Shown: positions 22,069 to 32,095 of the stretch, one piece after another
How the letters are laid out: every line of letters begins with the position of its first letter
Numbering within the stretch: the first letter of the stretch is position 1
NCBI RefSeq assembly: GCF_003589595.1
Contig: NW_020653856.1
Coordinates: 3,588,741-3,652,740, forward strand
From: Hyposmocoma kahamanoa
Lineage: Eukaryota > Arthropoda > Insecta > Lepidoptera > Cosmopterigidae
DNA: 64,000 nt
Direction of reading: 5' to 3'
Notes under the pieces: generated by a model
Databases searched by the model: none
The model's input: the letters and a program-made list of their open reading frames with translations, nothing else
What the model was told of the DNA's origin: nothing
Program-made: the position numbers and the translations under genes

Positions 22069-22309
22069 CAGTAGAGCTTTTTTGTGAAAGACTCGTCCAG
22101 GGAAGTACTAAATGTGACCATTACTGCGGTCCGGTTTTAAGGGTCGGGGTGCTGGTGAAATTACTGCACATGGGACTTGTCAACTTATGTATCCGGGTGA
22201 CGGGTACACTGGCAGTGCCCGTCAAATCTTTGCAATTTTAAGCTCTGAGTTTTACCGCAACTGTTATGGCCAGTCGTGTTACCACCAGGTTTGTTTGTCC
22301 CGTCAAACG
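22069..22309 (+). repeat. Family A copy 7 (sense)
   Basis: Runs from the gtagagcttttttgtgaaagactcg start to the ttgtttgtcccgtc end. It joins directly to an inverted A copy at about 22309. Confidence 0.85.
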
Positions 22310-22469
22310 TCAAACGGGACGAACAAGTCGTGCGGGTGATGGTAAGCTACCCGCCAGTCCATAACAATTGCAGTGTTACTCAGAGCTTTAAAGAAAAGAT
22401 CTGAGTGACACTGCCACTGCGCTGTCACTCTGAGACATGAGTTGACAAGTCCCATGTGCCTGTAATTCA

Positions 22470-23058
22470 CCGCTCATCCTACCGCAAAATGGCGGCTATT
22501 TGGTTTCGCAAATTAGAAAAGGATTCAGTTTAAATACAAGTTTTTAAAAATAAAAATTATTCTGCATTGCTAAATAAATACCCTCCGTACTGCAACAAAA
22601 ACATCTCAAATAAAATGCAGTAATACACCGCAAATCCTGCACTTAAAAAGCACAATGAAATTTTTGGTGTACTTGGGTAAATATGATAATATTCCGTTTG
22701 AGTGGTTCTAATGTTTACCATGAAATTACTCTTTAAAGTATAGTTTATAACATTTATATTCAGGGTAAACTTAAAAAACGCAACTTGCGGTATGTTTTCA
22801 ATAACTAAACACCAACATCACCAGCCCAAACAATAACACACGCGATTTTCGTGACGTATTTTTGAAGTTGTTTATTTTTTTAAATGACAGACCCAGGCAT
22901 TAAAAACTTTATGGTTTGCTAGAGTAGTTACCGAAATAGCAATTAGTATTAGTTCTTTTACCTGTTATAACTTCGATATCCGATAAATCGGTATAAAATC
23001 ATCACCGGCACCTCTAGATGTGCTATGCTTACAGAGACGCATGAATCGCGTGAGCGGT
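22470..23058. mobile_element. MITE Q, copy 1
   Basis: Matches the reverse complement of 47464-47888 over most of its length (cctaccgcaaaatggcggctatttgg, aacttcgatatccgataaatcgg, ccggcacctctag). It ends ATCGCGTGAGCGG. The opposite terminus has lost about a dozen bases. It carries about 175 bp (22540-22715) that is absent from copy 2. Confidence 0.75.
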
Positions 23059-23355
23059 TATGGCGCAGGTCGAATGTCACTGATTTCTTCGCGCTCACGC
23101 CGCGCGGCTGCCGCACGTCGGCTGCGCAGCAACCGCGTGCATCTAAGTGTCATGGCAAAATACGCTCTACTTATTTAGCTATTACGTTTTAACATAAATG
23201 AGCGTCCTGGGCGTGCGGGCGAAGAAGGCTTGTCTTCGCTCTACGGTTGTATTATTCCGAAGAATTTAAATGTTGTTGTCTAGTAAATAGAATTTAGATT
23301 CGTCATTAATGTACGTGGAAACGCGAAAACTTTCACGTCGTGTAACTGAGCGCTA
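23059..23355. other. GC-rich patch within the split A copy
   Basis: 23087-23155 is strongly GC-rich (tcgcgctcacgccgcgcggctgccgc). Part resembles 9388-9418. Origin unknown. Confidence 0.35.
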
Positions 23356-23473
23356 ACCCTTCAAAAACCGTAACACAGTATTTCTCACATTACTGCTTGG
23401 CGGCAGAAATAGGTAAGGTGGCAGTACTTCTCTAGACGAACTCTCTCACAAGGAGTTCTATTTCTTCTAAAAT

Positions 23474-23960
23474 TACATCGTCAGTTGAGATTCGTAAGTA
23501 AGAAGTTTCCCAAACAATCACCAATTACAAAATGTAGATATTTAAGTAAATCAAGCCAATCCACGTGTTACGCAGAGTCGTGGATAATCACCTTTCCCGG
23601 CGCCCGCGCAGCCTTGCGTTCCTCGTTAGTATTCTAATGTTGCCAACACTGAGTTGAGAGCGTTTATGATGGCACAAGGTTAACTTTATCATTTGTACCA
23701 AATTGCTTGTTTTTATTAGGTTGGTAATACGGGTAACGGGTATTGAGATAGTTCTTAAAAATAATACAATTTATTAATAATCAATTAAAATAATAAATTT
23801 GTTTATTTCGAAGATGTCGGATGAATCCTTATTATTTCTGATTATTTTAATATTTACCAATTTAAAAATAGTAATTAACAAAAACTATTCGATATATGAT
23901 CTTTTTTTACGAAGCTTTTTAGTTGTCATTTGACCTAACGAGAATTAAGTACATACTTAT
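23474..23960. other. No recognisable feature
   Basis: AT-rich with one GC-richer spot at 23595-23620. No repeat family recognised. Confidence 0.4.
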
Positions 23961-24168
23961 CTGCCTCCGTGACCCGAGAGATCCCGGGTTCGATACCCAG
24001 GCCGGGATAAATATTTGTATGGTCTACATTTACATACACGAGACATATATTAACATATACGAGAGAAACAAATGTAGACCATACACATATTTCTCCCGGC
24101 CTGGGAATCGAACCCAGGACCTCTGCGTAGCAGTGCAGCATGGTAACCGTTCGGCGGAGGCAGTTAAA
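23961..24168. repeat. Family C, inverted pair (hairpin)
   Basis: A + strand C head (ctgcctccgtgacccgagag, gggttcgatacccaggccggg, atatttgtatggtctacatt) is followed within about 20-30 bp by a minus-strand C head (aatgtagaccatacacatattt, ctcccggcctgggaatcgaaccc, ttcggcggaggcagtt). Neither has the SINE 3' body. The two halves can fold into a long stem. Confidence 0.85.
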
Positions 24169-24207
24169 ATATTATGTGAACTATAATTAATATCAATTTA
24201 ATTATAG

Positions 24208-24435
24208 CATTGACTTACAATTATATGGACGTCGGGTCCGCGCTAAAAAGTGTCCGCACTTGTAAGGCGCTAAAATCGTATACAGAGCGCCAAACTCCGC
24301 TTTAGTCTTCATTTGTTCTACTGACAGCGCGATACTACGATGACATTACAATTTAAATTTCGAATAGGTTGACTTGGGATATTTTTTTCGTGGTTTTTGT
24401 ATTAGACCCGTCGTCCATTTATTTGTAAGTCAGTG
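24208..24435. mobile_element. hAT-like MITE G, copy 1
   Basis: A 228-bp element starting CATTGACTTACAATTATATG and ending with its imperfect complement. AATTATAG flanks both sides exactly (24200-24207 and 24436-24443). The 8-bp duplication and C-first terminal repeats suggest hAT. No coding capacity. Confidence 0.95.
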
Positions 24436-24771
24436 AATTATAGTTATAAAATTGAAAGATTTTTAACTTACACACTATACAGAACGAAGGCTGTAGAAGA
24501 AAGAATGTTCAAATAAATGTAGTTCATAATAAGAGCATTCTACAAGCTTTTATAATTATACGAGTAACTACTCGTGTCGTGAGTTAGTTACGTAATTTTC
24601 TATTAATGTTACTTGCAAATCGTGACTTTGAATTTAAACATAATAACTTTACATTATTGCATTGTTAATTCTCTTTATTGCGTTAGATAAAACAACTTCT
24701 ACACAGGTCAAAATTATCATGAATACCCACAAAGAATAATAAAAAACAGTCTTGTAAGCCAAATAACTACT
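24436..24771. other. No recognisable feature
   Basis: AT-rich; nothing recognised. Confidence 0.4.
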
Positions 24772-25640
24772 CATTGAGTGAGGATAGTGTGCGATGGAAT
24801 TGCATAATTTGATTCCGCCTTCCCCTTTCCATCATCGGGGGGCTAGGCGTAGTCTGGGATTCCACCCTCATGTTATGAATATTCCAAGGATTCGCTTGAA
24901 ACATTTCACTTCCACATTTATATGGCGAACGGCTATGGAGTGGAATTCCCTGCCTGCAGACTTGTTCCCTGAACGTTATAACTTGGACCTTTTCTTTTTT
25001 TATGGATTATTTAGGTGTGCATGCTACATCGTCGGCCTCATCGTCACTTCCGTCAGTTGAGATGGAGGCCAAATTAGTGATGAAAGAGACTCAGTCTTTT
25101 AAGGCCTTTTAAAAAACCTCGACTAATTTTTAACGCCTTACGACAAGTCTAGTCTTTTTAACCCTCAAGTCTTGAGTCAAAAGACTAAAACTGAAAACTT
25201 ATTCGAGTCGAAATCTTTCAACCCTAGGAAGCTTAAGACTTATAGGACTAAAACGACTAACAAAACTAAAACGATTTGCCTCGGGAGTCGCGAGTCACGA
25301 GCCGTATAGCGTGATTTTATTTCTACCCACAAGGTATTTATTTTACGATTTTTATTATAAGTAAATAAACGTGATTATTTACTACTTACGTCATTTTTAT
25401 TTATAAACTTGGGGTTTGATAAGACATAAAATAGGTATAAGTCCTTTGCAAACAACTCGAGTCGTTTAAGTCTTTAGAGTCCTTTAGTTAAACGACTGAG
25501 TCTTATTAATAAAAACTCGAACCCCCAGTTTTAATTTTAGAGTCGAGTCCTGTAAAATGGAGTCGAGTCGTTATAAAACGCATTAAAAGACTGAGTCACT
25601 TTGATCACTAGGTCAAATGCGCACTTATGTTTTATAAAAA
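24772..25640 (+). pseudogene. LINE family F copy 1, split by a hAT MITE
   Basis: C-terminal piece of a non-LTR reverse transcriptase and its 3' UTR. The 88-codon frame at 24794-25060 includes NIPRIRLKHFTSTFIWRTAM and EWNSLPADLFPERYNLDLF, a common ending of lepidopteran LINE ORFs. The UTR (taggtgtgcatgctacatcg, gatggaggcc) is interrupted at 25075 and resumes after 25610 as ggtcaaatgcgcacttat. The inserted MITE carries the target duplication. Strongly 5'-truncated, as are the other F copies at 32096, 34397 and 60510. Confidence 0.8.
25075..25610. mobile_element. hAT-like MITE with GAGTC subterminal repeats
   Basis: The left end TAGTGATGAAAGAGACTCAG and the right end (complement TAGTGATCAAAGTGACTCAG) differ at two positions over 20 bp. 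The flanks are GGCCAAAT (25067-25074) and GGTCAAAT (25611-25618), an 8-bp duplication with one difference. GGTCAAAT is the sequence in uninterrupted F copies, so this confirms the insertion. Many gactc/gagtc motifs fill both subterminal regions. Length 536 bp, no ORF. Confidence 0.9.
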
Positions 25641-26159
25641 TAAAACTAATTCAGCGAGCTCAAACACGGTATGCTGCGTGTAGTTGAGGTATTGAGTAGT
25701 CTGCAGAATGTCCTGATTACAGCATCAGATTAAGAGCGATTGTGCACTACGTCCAATTTGTATCAGTTCCTAATCCGAGAAATGACTGTCCGAAATGTCA
25801 CAGGGACCATTTTATCTCTAGGTGTACAAGCGATATTCTTTTTTTTCTCGGATTCTAATCGGACTTAGTGCACAAGCGATATCCGAAGTGGGTCCGAGAT
25901 TTCTTCGTATAGTCTCGGGTTCGAAAGGAATACGAATCGAATGCAGTCCACAAACGCACTAACGGTACGATATTGTTGTAATTGATGTCTATATATATCA
26001 AATTGCAAGTAAGTCAGGGCAAGTGGAAGTAATATAAATAATCATTTTATGACTGAGATCACTGTGCTAACTGAGGTCTACCAATAATTCTATCTACATT
26101 CGATCTATTTTGTGCCGTCATCCAGTCTTTTCTACACCATCAAACTGTAACCAAATCGA
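25641..26159. other. Mostly unrecognised, with a short inverted repeat
   Basis: Contains a possible small palindromic element at 25736-25884: GCGATTGTGCACTA on the left, and TAGTGCACAAGCGAT on the right with a ctcggatt core. Otherwise nothing recognised. Confidence 0.35.
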
Positions 26160-26351
26160 CACCAGCAATTAATGCTAAGCTAACTTAAAAATTCAACGTT
26201 TTACCAAAGCCGTTAAAGTCATCGAGAACGGGTGAGGGTCGGTTGCGTGTCGGGTCGGGAGCATATCGGGTGTATACGTACAATATAAATATACGGAATT
26301 ACACCCGACCCGCACCCGTTGTCAGTGTGTCACGTTTAATTGCTGGTGTCC
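26160..26351. mobile_element. Palindromic MITE-like element, 192 bp
   Basis: The termini GACACCAGCAATTAA and TTAATTGCTGGTGTC are perfect 15-bp inverted repeats. A second nested pair inside (aacgggtgagggtcgg and ccgacccgcacccgtt) strengthens the fold. CAAAT occurs beside both ends (26153-26157 and 26352-26356) and may be the target duplication, with one unmatched base on the left. Confidence 0.65.
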
Positions 26352-26689
26352 AAATGTGTTTGTTCTATCCCTGTTCTATCCTGATCTCTACATCATTTTT
26401 CACAGCACAACGCTCTATTACTAATGAAAAATACAATCTAATTTGGTCTTTATTTTGTTTCAGGTAAATACCATCTTAAACTTTATGAGGAAATTGTACG
26501 CCTATTTGTTTTTCTACCATGGTTATGCCAGTATATTAACATTGAAATAAAACGTCATTATGAACGGCAGGTACAGTATTAATAAAATCCGTTTATTTCG
26601 AAATGAATTCTAAAGTTCCTAGGAACGACATATGAATTCTCATATGCGTTTGATCTCTAGATATTTTTGCTGTATTTTGACAAAGCCGT
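26352..26689. other. No recognisable feature
   Basis: AT-rich. The 74-codon ORF across the MITE is chance. Confidence 0.4.
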
Positions 26690-26768
26690 ATTGGTTTGTT
26701 AGAAAAAGAAATATACGCGATCTAGATCCAAAAAATGTGTAGCAATCGCGAATGTACTCGATCTGTTG
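26690..26768 (+). repeat. Family B fragment
   Basis: ggtttgttagaaaaagaaatatacgcgat is followed by tgtgtagcaatcgcg. These are the arm and tail blocks of the element at 62130-62345, here without the central hairpin. Confidence 0.55.
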
Positions 26769-27144
26769 ATTTTTTATGTCCATCGTTCTTGATGAAGATA
26801 TGTTTTTATCGTCTGGTTCTATCGTCTCTTTTTATGACATATTAGTTTATTGTTGTTGAATTATATGTACACCGTAGTAAGATAGTGTGTGAAATCAAGT
26901 AATCTGAAGTGAGAATCGTAATAAGAATCATTCCAGGCAAGGACTCTAAAGTTAGAGTTGTTAAAGTTATGAACATCTGATAAGAAATTACACTTTAGGA
27001 CTTTTTCTAGTCGTTATATTGCCAATATAATTTTGTAGCACTACAAGAGTCTTACAGTCACTTCGAATAATAAAAAAAATACTGTGAATAAAACTCAATA
27101 TGAATACTAGAGACGTACTTTCATGCTGAAAATTCTATCATTTT
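26769..27144. other. No recognisable feature
   Basis: AT-rich; nothing recognised. Confidence 0.4.
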
Positions 27145-27400
27145 AAATCGACTTCAAAAAAGAACGAGGTTTTGAATTCAAATGTATTATTTTTGGGGAT
27201 ATGTTCCGTGATAACTCCTACATGTTGATGATTGTTTTTTTGTTGGAAAGAAGGTACATCAGTAGTGATCCCGTTTAAATTTAAAGAAAACTTTCCGCCT
27301 CTAAGGGTGGCAAATTAGATGAAGCCGGTTTATTAGATTAATACTTGGCAAATCAATGAAGTTCCACAAACTTTTCAGGTCTGTTTTTTTTTAAATATAA
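27145..27400 (-). repeat. Family D copy 5
   Basis: The + strand shows the complement of D: tcgacttcaaaaaagaacgaggtt, ttgttggaaagaaggtac, ccgcctctaagggtggcaaatta and ccacaaacttttcaggtc. Confidence 0.85.
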
Positions 27401-27892
27401 TTACGTCTTTAACTGTGAAAGTAAAAATAATTTCTACAATTGTACATCGAATTAGATCATAGAGATTTCACAATCATTCACCAATTAATACAGTTATGAA
27501 TATTAACCAAAAAGTTCTACACTCCATAAAAAACTCTTAACGCCACAAAGACTTTGAACTTAACTTTTTTTATCATCTAACCGCAGAGTTAAAACAAACG
27601 GTTAAGGCCATAATTTTATCTGACGACGTTAAACCAAACAGTCTATCAAAAACATCTGATGATACTGTTTACGTTAACGTTAACTGCCACTTTGTAGTTA
27701 AATTTTTGGTTATTTTTAGAACATTTTTAGTATCGTCGGACATTGAACCAAGACAGAGACAGGTTTTCAATGTTTCCCCATTTCAGTAATGCATCAACTA
27801 CATCGACGAAATGTAAAATAACAAAAACTTATGCTATCTTTTTTATTTTCCGCTATCAATATATTATCTTTTTATTTATTTAATATTTTTAA
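27401..27892. other. No recognisable feature
   Basis: AT-rich; nothing recognised. Confidence 0.4.
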
Positions 27893-28037
27893 GGGAGGGT
27901 TCTGGTGCAATTACGGGCACATGATACGTGTCAACTTCTGTCTCAGGGTGACGGACGCAGTGGCAGTTCCTCTCAGATCTTTGCGATTTAAACTCCTGAA
28001 CGGCACTGCTTCGTCGTCCTGTCACTTGATATCATAA
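27893..28037 (+). repeat. Family A copy 9, 3' half
   Basis: Starts near gagggttctggtgcaatt and ends cgtcctgtcacttgatatcataaaaa, which is the presumed sense 3' end with A-rich tail. Confidence 0.85.
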
Positions 28038-28039
28038 AA

Positions 28040-28236
28040 ATAATAATAACGTACGCACTAGAGATACCTTGTGTCGCGGGTGCCATGGGCACACGTAGAC
28101 AACCACAAATTACGCCCAAACTCACGACAGAAATAAATGTAGGCCACACAAATATTTCTTCCGGTTCGGGAATCGAACCCGAGACCTGTTGCGTGGCAGC
28201 CCAGCATGATAACCATTCGGCCACGGAGGCAGTTAA
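28040..28236 (-). repeat. Family C SINE copy 4, full length
   Basis: The complement has the A box, B box and tail, and the AT-rich tail abuts the A-copy tail. Two retroposon tails therefore meet at 28037-28045. Confidence 0.9.
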
Positions 28237-28373
28237 AAAAAATTAAGACGCAATTCATTTCGAGTATATCGAATGAATCCTTATAATTTCAGATTATTTT
28301 AATGTTTAACAATTTATATTAATGAATAAAGACAATTTGAATTAACAAGAATAGAGCACATACATACATACAT

Positions 28374-28582
28374 ATGTGCCTTCATGGCCTAACGGTTACC
28401 TTGCTGAACTACCACGCTGAGGTACCGGGTTGGGACCCCGGGCCGGGTGAAATATTTGTATGGTCTACATTTATTTCTCTCAAGAGTTTTGGGTTTAATT
28501 TGTGGGTGTTCATATGTGTGTTCATGGCACCCTTGACACTGGGTTTCGCTAGTGCGGGGCTAAAAAAGTGTGCATTATTATT
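28374..28582 (+). repeat. Family C SINE copy 5, full length
   Basis: Has the head cttcatggcctaacggttacc and the B-box region gggttgggaccc (mutated). The body and ATTATTATT tail are intact. Confidence 0.9.
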
Positions 28583-29038
28583 GTGTCCGAAAGAACTAAA
28601 ATTCGATATAAATACATTTACATTTACATAGTATATGTGTAATATAGAAGAAAATGTCACTGAGTTTCATCAATTGATATACAAATAGGATCCTTTTTAG
28701 ATTTTATGGAGCGTATCTCTCGAGGATATACCCTTAAGTTTTTTCCTTATTGCGAGCTAGTAAGTAGGATTTGATCTTTACACGTGAACGATGTATTTTA
28801 TAAAGTACAATACGTGGATTGTCAGAGAGTATCACCGACTTATAAGCTCCAAAGAGAGTTATTTTGTTAGGAAATAGTGCCCATAAAGCATCGCAGAACG
28901 AATTGAAAGATGCAAAATAGCTGCGCTTGTGTTGAATATTTTTTCATGCAGTTAATTATCCCACCCTCCCTCCGCATAAAATTAATAAAATAAATAACAC
29001 ACGCGCAACTACAGTCACAAATCATCACCAAAAATATA
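28583..29038. other. No recognisable feature
   Basis: AT-rich. The part next to 29038 may belong to the element carrying the hammerhead-like motif, but no other copy is available to show it. Confidence 0.35.
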
Positions 29039-29079
29039 CCCGACACGTGTTTCGCCTCTCCACGAGGCATCCTCGGGGC
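29039..29079 (-). ncRNA. Hammerhead-like ribozyme motif, best example
   Basis: The minus strand reads CC-CGAGGA-U, then stem II GCCUC-GUGGA-GAGGC with 5 perfect pairs, then GAAACACGUGUC and GGG. GAA plus a self-complementary ACACGUGU plus C fits the core 3' half with a loopless, dimer-forming stem III. CC and GG form stem I. Deviations from the canonical core are C for U at position 4 and one extra base between A9 and stem II. Such motifs are known in terminal repeats of Penelope-like elements. Not shown to cleave. Confidence 0.5.
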
Positions 29080-29261
29080 TGTTGGTCGAAGAGTCTTCGG
29101 CCGAGTGTCGAGCAGTCAACGATTTAACTTTCACTTCACATACTTCAATTTTTATCATTGCAGAACTAACTAACTTTTACTACATTTTCATATAAGTATT
29201 CTTATATTTTAATATGAAGTTTATTGACTAACGATGTTTTAGTAGGTACTTGTTATAATTA

Positions 29262-29480
29262 TTAATACAAATATCGAACACTAAGAAAGAATTCCTTTGA
29301 TCCGGCTGGATTCCCACCAGCGTCTTCAGCATACCAGGCCGACGTTCTCCTAACTAAGTTACGGAACGAACCAGCAGTCCCAACGAATTTTTCTATGTGC
29401 TTGTTGTAGATCTTTGTTTCTGTTTTTTAACGACTTTTTTTGCCAAGCTACCATCTGTGAGAAATCTATGAAAGTTTTTC
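29262..29480 (-). repeat. Family E copy 4
   Basis: Complete from aatacaaatatcgaacactaag through the tRNA-like segment (mutated) to the distal end cgacttttt, ccatctgtgagaaatctatg. Confidence 0.8.
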
Positions 29481-29507
29481 ATATTTTTTTTTTTCATTTA
29501 TATGCTA

Positions 29508-29735
29508 TATTGATATGAAGATTGAACAAACACAAAGAAAAATTCTTTCAATCCGGCTGAATTCAAATCAACGTCTGTTTGCTAGACCGGGGCTAACCAC
29601 TCTCCCAACTTACCTACGGAACGAATCAACAGATCCCATGAAATTTTTGTTTTGTGTGCTTATTGCCGATCCTTCTTTTTACTTTAAACGACTTTTTATA
29701 TCGTAGCGCCGTCTGTGAGAAATCTAAGATAGTTT
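29508..29735 (-). repeat. Family E copy 5
   Basis: Second E copy in the same orientation, about 30 bp from copy 4. It is more diverged in the tRNA-like part (ctcccaacttacctacgg) but ends cgtagcgccgtctgtgagaaatct. Confidence 0.75.
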
Positions 29736-29829
29736 AACTTACACATTTTGTTTAGACCTAATTAACTGTCATGTCTTCGAGTTGATGAAAGAGCATGAAA
29801 TTAATTAAGATATTTATGTTCTTTGATAA

Positions 29830-30160
29830 TTGTCACGATAATTATCCATGCTGACTAATAATAATAATACACAGACTCATAGCCCCGAAGTAGGGAAACC
29901 CCTGTATCGCGTGTGCCATGGACACACACATAGACAACCATAGATACACTCACCCTCGGCCCGGGAAAGGAACCCGGAACCTTCGTGTGGCATTCCAGCA
30001 TGGTCACCGTTCAGCCATGAAGGCAGTTCATGGTTTTGTCTCTTTAATGTTTGAGTAAAAATGACAAACAATGAGAAAACTAAATAAACTTGAAAATAAA
30101 TCTTTGAGAAAACAATTTGCCTTGCACTTTTTTTGAGATTGACATTTGACACGTTGAATA
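29830..30160. repeat. Repeat R copy 1, interrupted by a C SINE
   Basis: attatccatgctga (29835) and tggttttgtctctttaatg (30033) are adjacent at 56523-56560 as ccatgctgattcatagttttgtctc. The shared right part continues to agaaaacaatttg. The C SINE 29857-30027 is therefore an insertion, and the 56.5-kb copy shows the empty site. Confidence 0.7.
29857..30027 (-). repeat. Family C SINE copy 6
   Basis: Minus orientation, with AATAATAATAAT tail at the left, body (catagccccgaagtagggaaa), B box complement and head (ccatgaaggcagtt). Inserted into repeat R. Confidence 0.9.
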
Positions 30161-30336
30161 CTAGCTATCATTTTGAACCCTGAGTAAAGTTACATGAGTA
30201 CTATACATGTAATACTTTCGCGTTAATAATGCAAGGTTTAAATTTTTTACTGACCAATGACATGGCTTCTAAATGATGTACATGTAACGGAAACTTAACT
30301 GATCAATAACATGCCTTCAAAATGACACTTAATTAA

Positions 30337-30782
30337 GAGGGAGCAGAGGAAAAATTCCTAATCTTCGATTTGATTTTAGAGGGGTATATCCACTTTAAAG
30401 TTAAAAATAAAATATTGTATGAGTAACTACACGATATATTCAAGCATAGACACTAATCAGAAACATAAAACAATAAAGTTTCCTCGATAGATAAAAATCA
30501 CGAAATGACCTCTAATTTTCAAATTTTTTCGATTCATCCTCGAAATGCTACAGGTTATTAGGACAAAAATTAGACAATTAATTATATTTATGCATGATCG
30601 AGAACTGTCACTACGGATTTTTTTTTAATCCCTTTAGTTTTAGAATTATTCCGCTAAAACGAATTTGGTACTTTTAAGACGCAAAATTGAACATCTATCG
30701 CATGTCACGCGAACTTCAGGCATATATTTGTTTCACAAATTTGGGCGGAGCCAACGTCAAAACTTTTTTGGCATGCTCCCTC
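30337..30782. mobile_element. MITE flanked by TTAA, 446 bp
   Basis: The ends GAGGGAGCA and TGCTCCCTC are inverted, with TTAA on both sides (30333-30336 and 30783-30786). TTAA is the piggyBac target. The terminal sequence does not start with the usual CCC, so the superfamily is uncertain. AT-rich interior without ORF. Confidence 0.65.
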
Positions 30783-30786
30783 TTAA

Positions 30787-31619
30787 AGTTAGAACTACTA
30801 AAGCCTTGTGGTTGGTCGGTTTAAATTTCGCAAATGAAAGATAGTGAAAATGTTTTACAAGAGAGAACATTTTTAACCAGAGTCCGTCCGAACTATTACA
30901 ACTGTTAGAAAACGATTCATAAACAATACATTGATATGCAAATATCTTGTATGTGGGGCGAAGTGGATTGTCGGGGAGCCCTGTGTCATGGAAATATCGT
31001 TCTAGATAAACAAAACATGACCTGGCGATTTTTTGTGTTACTCTCTTTTATTTATCTTTGTTGAATACGTTAAAACGTCGGCCAGGCTTTTCTGTGTTTT
31101 CTTTTGCCGAGTCACCATCTTGACCGTAATTTTGTTGTAAAAAAGTAAAAGTTTTCTTTTTAGAAGTATTTTAAATAGAAAACCACCGCGAGTATTGGAC
31201 ATATTTACTAAACTAACGGATAATTCACGCATTTAAGTCGAGTTTTGCTCGATATGTTTCAAATCAGTCCGTGGTCCTTAATCATGAGATTCCGCGGCAG
31301 TGACTCGACGGAAACTTCGCGCCAAAGCCCGGGCAGCTCGATCACTCAGTACGGCTGCGGGGTTTGCTTCATTTTTATTAAAGTCATAAGCAGGATTGCA
31401 CACTACACCAGTCACTTGAAAAATTATCTTTTTGCATATGTGACCTTATCACACCAAAAGAATGACGTTTGAAGTCTATGATACGATTTTTTTTTTTCAA
31501 TATTATGGCAACTTCATAATAAGTTATAGTACCCACGTCACAGGCTTTCACACTTATTTTAAAATAAAAAAAAATCAAAACTGTCTCCGTAGCCGTATTT
31601 TTGTTCACCCAGGGAACTT
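30787..31619. other. No recognisable feature
   Basis: Contains a GC-richer spot at 31285-31365 (ccgcggcagtgactcgacgg, gcgccaaagcccgggcagc). The overlapping ORFs at 31384-31806 are unconvincing. Confidence 0.35.
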
Positions 31620-31775
31620 TGAGAACAGGACGAAATCTGCAAACGGGCTGATCTTGTGTCAGGACTTGACTGTGAAGGTCCCTGCGCCGGTTTGCAAGCA
31701 CATAGTGCTTTTCTCGTATAACCAGGAGATTCATAGGAAGGTTCACCATAAACTAAACTTATGTGGAAGGATATG
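31620..31775 (+). repeat. Repeat P copy 2, 3' part
   Basis: Shares tgcaaacgggctgatctt, ggacttgactgtgaaggtccctg, cgtataaccaggag and cataaactaaacttatgtgg with copies 1 and 3. It is followed almost directly by a C SINE. Confidence 0.7.
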
Positions 31776-31779
31776 GGGC

Positions 31780-31984
31780 TGCTTCCATGGCCGGTTACCT
31801 CTCTAATCTACCACGCAGAGGTCCCGGGTTAGATTCTCGGGCCGGAAGAAATATTTGTATGGTCTACATTTATTTCTCTCGTGAGTTTGGGTGTGATTTG
31901 TGGTTGTGTATGTGTGTGTCCATGGCACCCGCCATTCCGGGTTTCCCTAGGGCGGGGCTATGAGTGTGTGCTTTATTATTATTG
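31780..31984 (+). repeat. Family C SINE copy 7, full length
   Basis: Intact body and tail. The head is slightly mutated (ttccatggccggttacctctctaatctacc). Confidence 0.9.
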
Positions 31985-32095
31985 TTATAATTCAACATAG
32001 AAGCAACAAATACCATGAAATAATTATTGTGCCCTCGCCAAGTGAGCTAATCTAGATAGTGATCTAATCAGACCTTACATATCACGGAAAGGGTA
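31985..32095. other. Short unassigned spacer
   Basis: Nothing recognised. Confidence 0.4.

Larger units (their letters stand above)
22310..23473 (-). repeat. Family A copy 8, split
   Basis: The left part (22310 to about 22470) ends tgtgcctgtaattcac. The right part resumes acccttcaaaaaccgtaacacag at about 23356 and ends aaggagttctatttcttct. About 885 bp separates parts that are contiguous in other A copies. It starts with element Q (22470-23058). Confidence 0.75.

Noticed and set aside
23930..24170. CRISPR-like palindromic repeat
   Set aside because: It is an inverted pair of SINE heads in eukaryotic DNA; there are no regularly spaced units.
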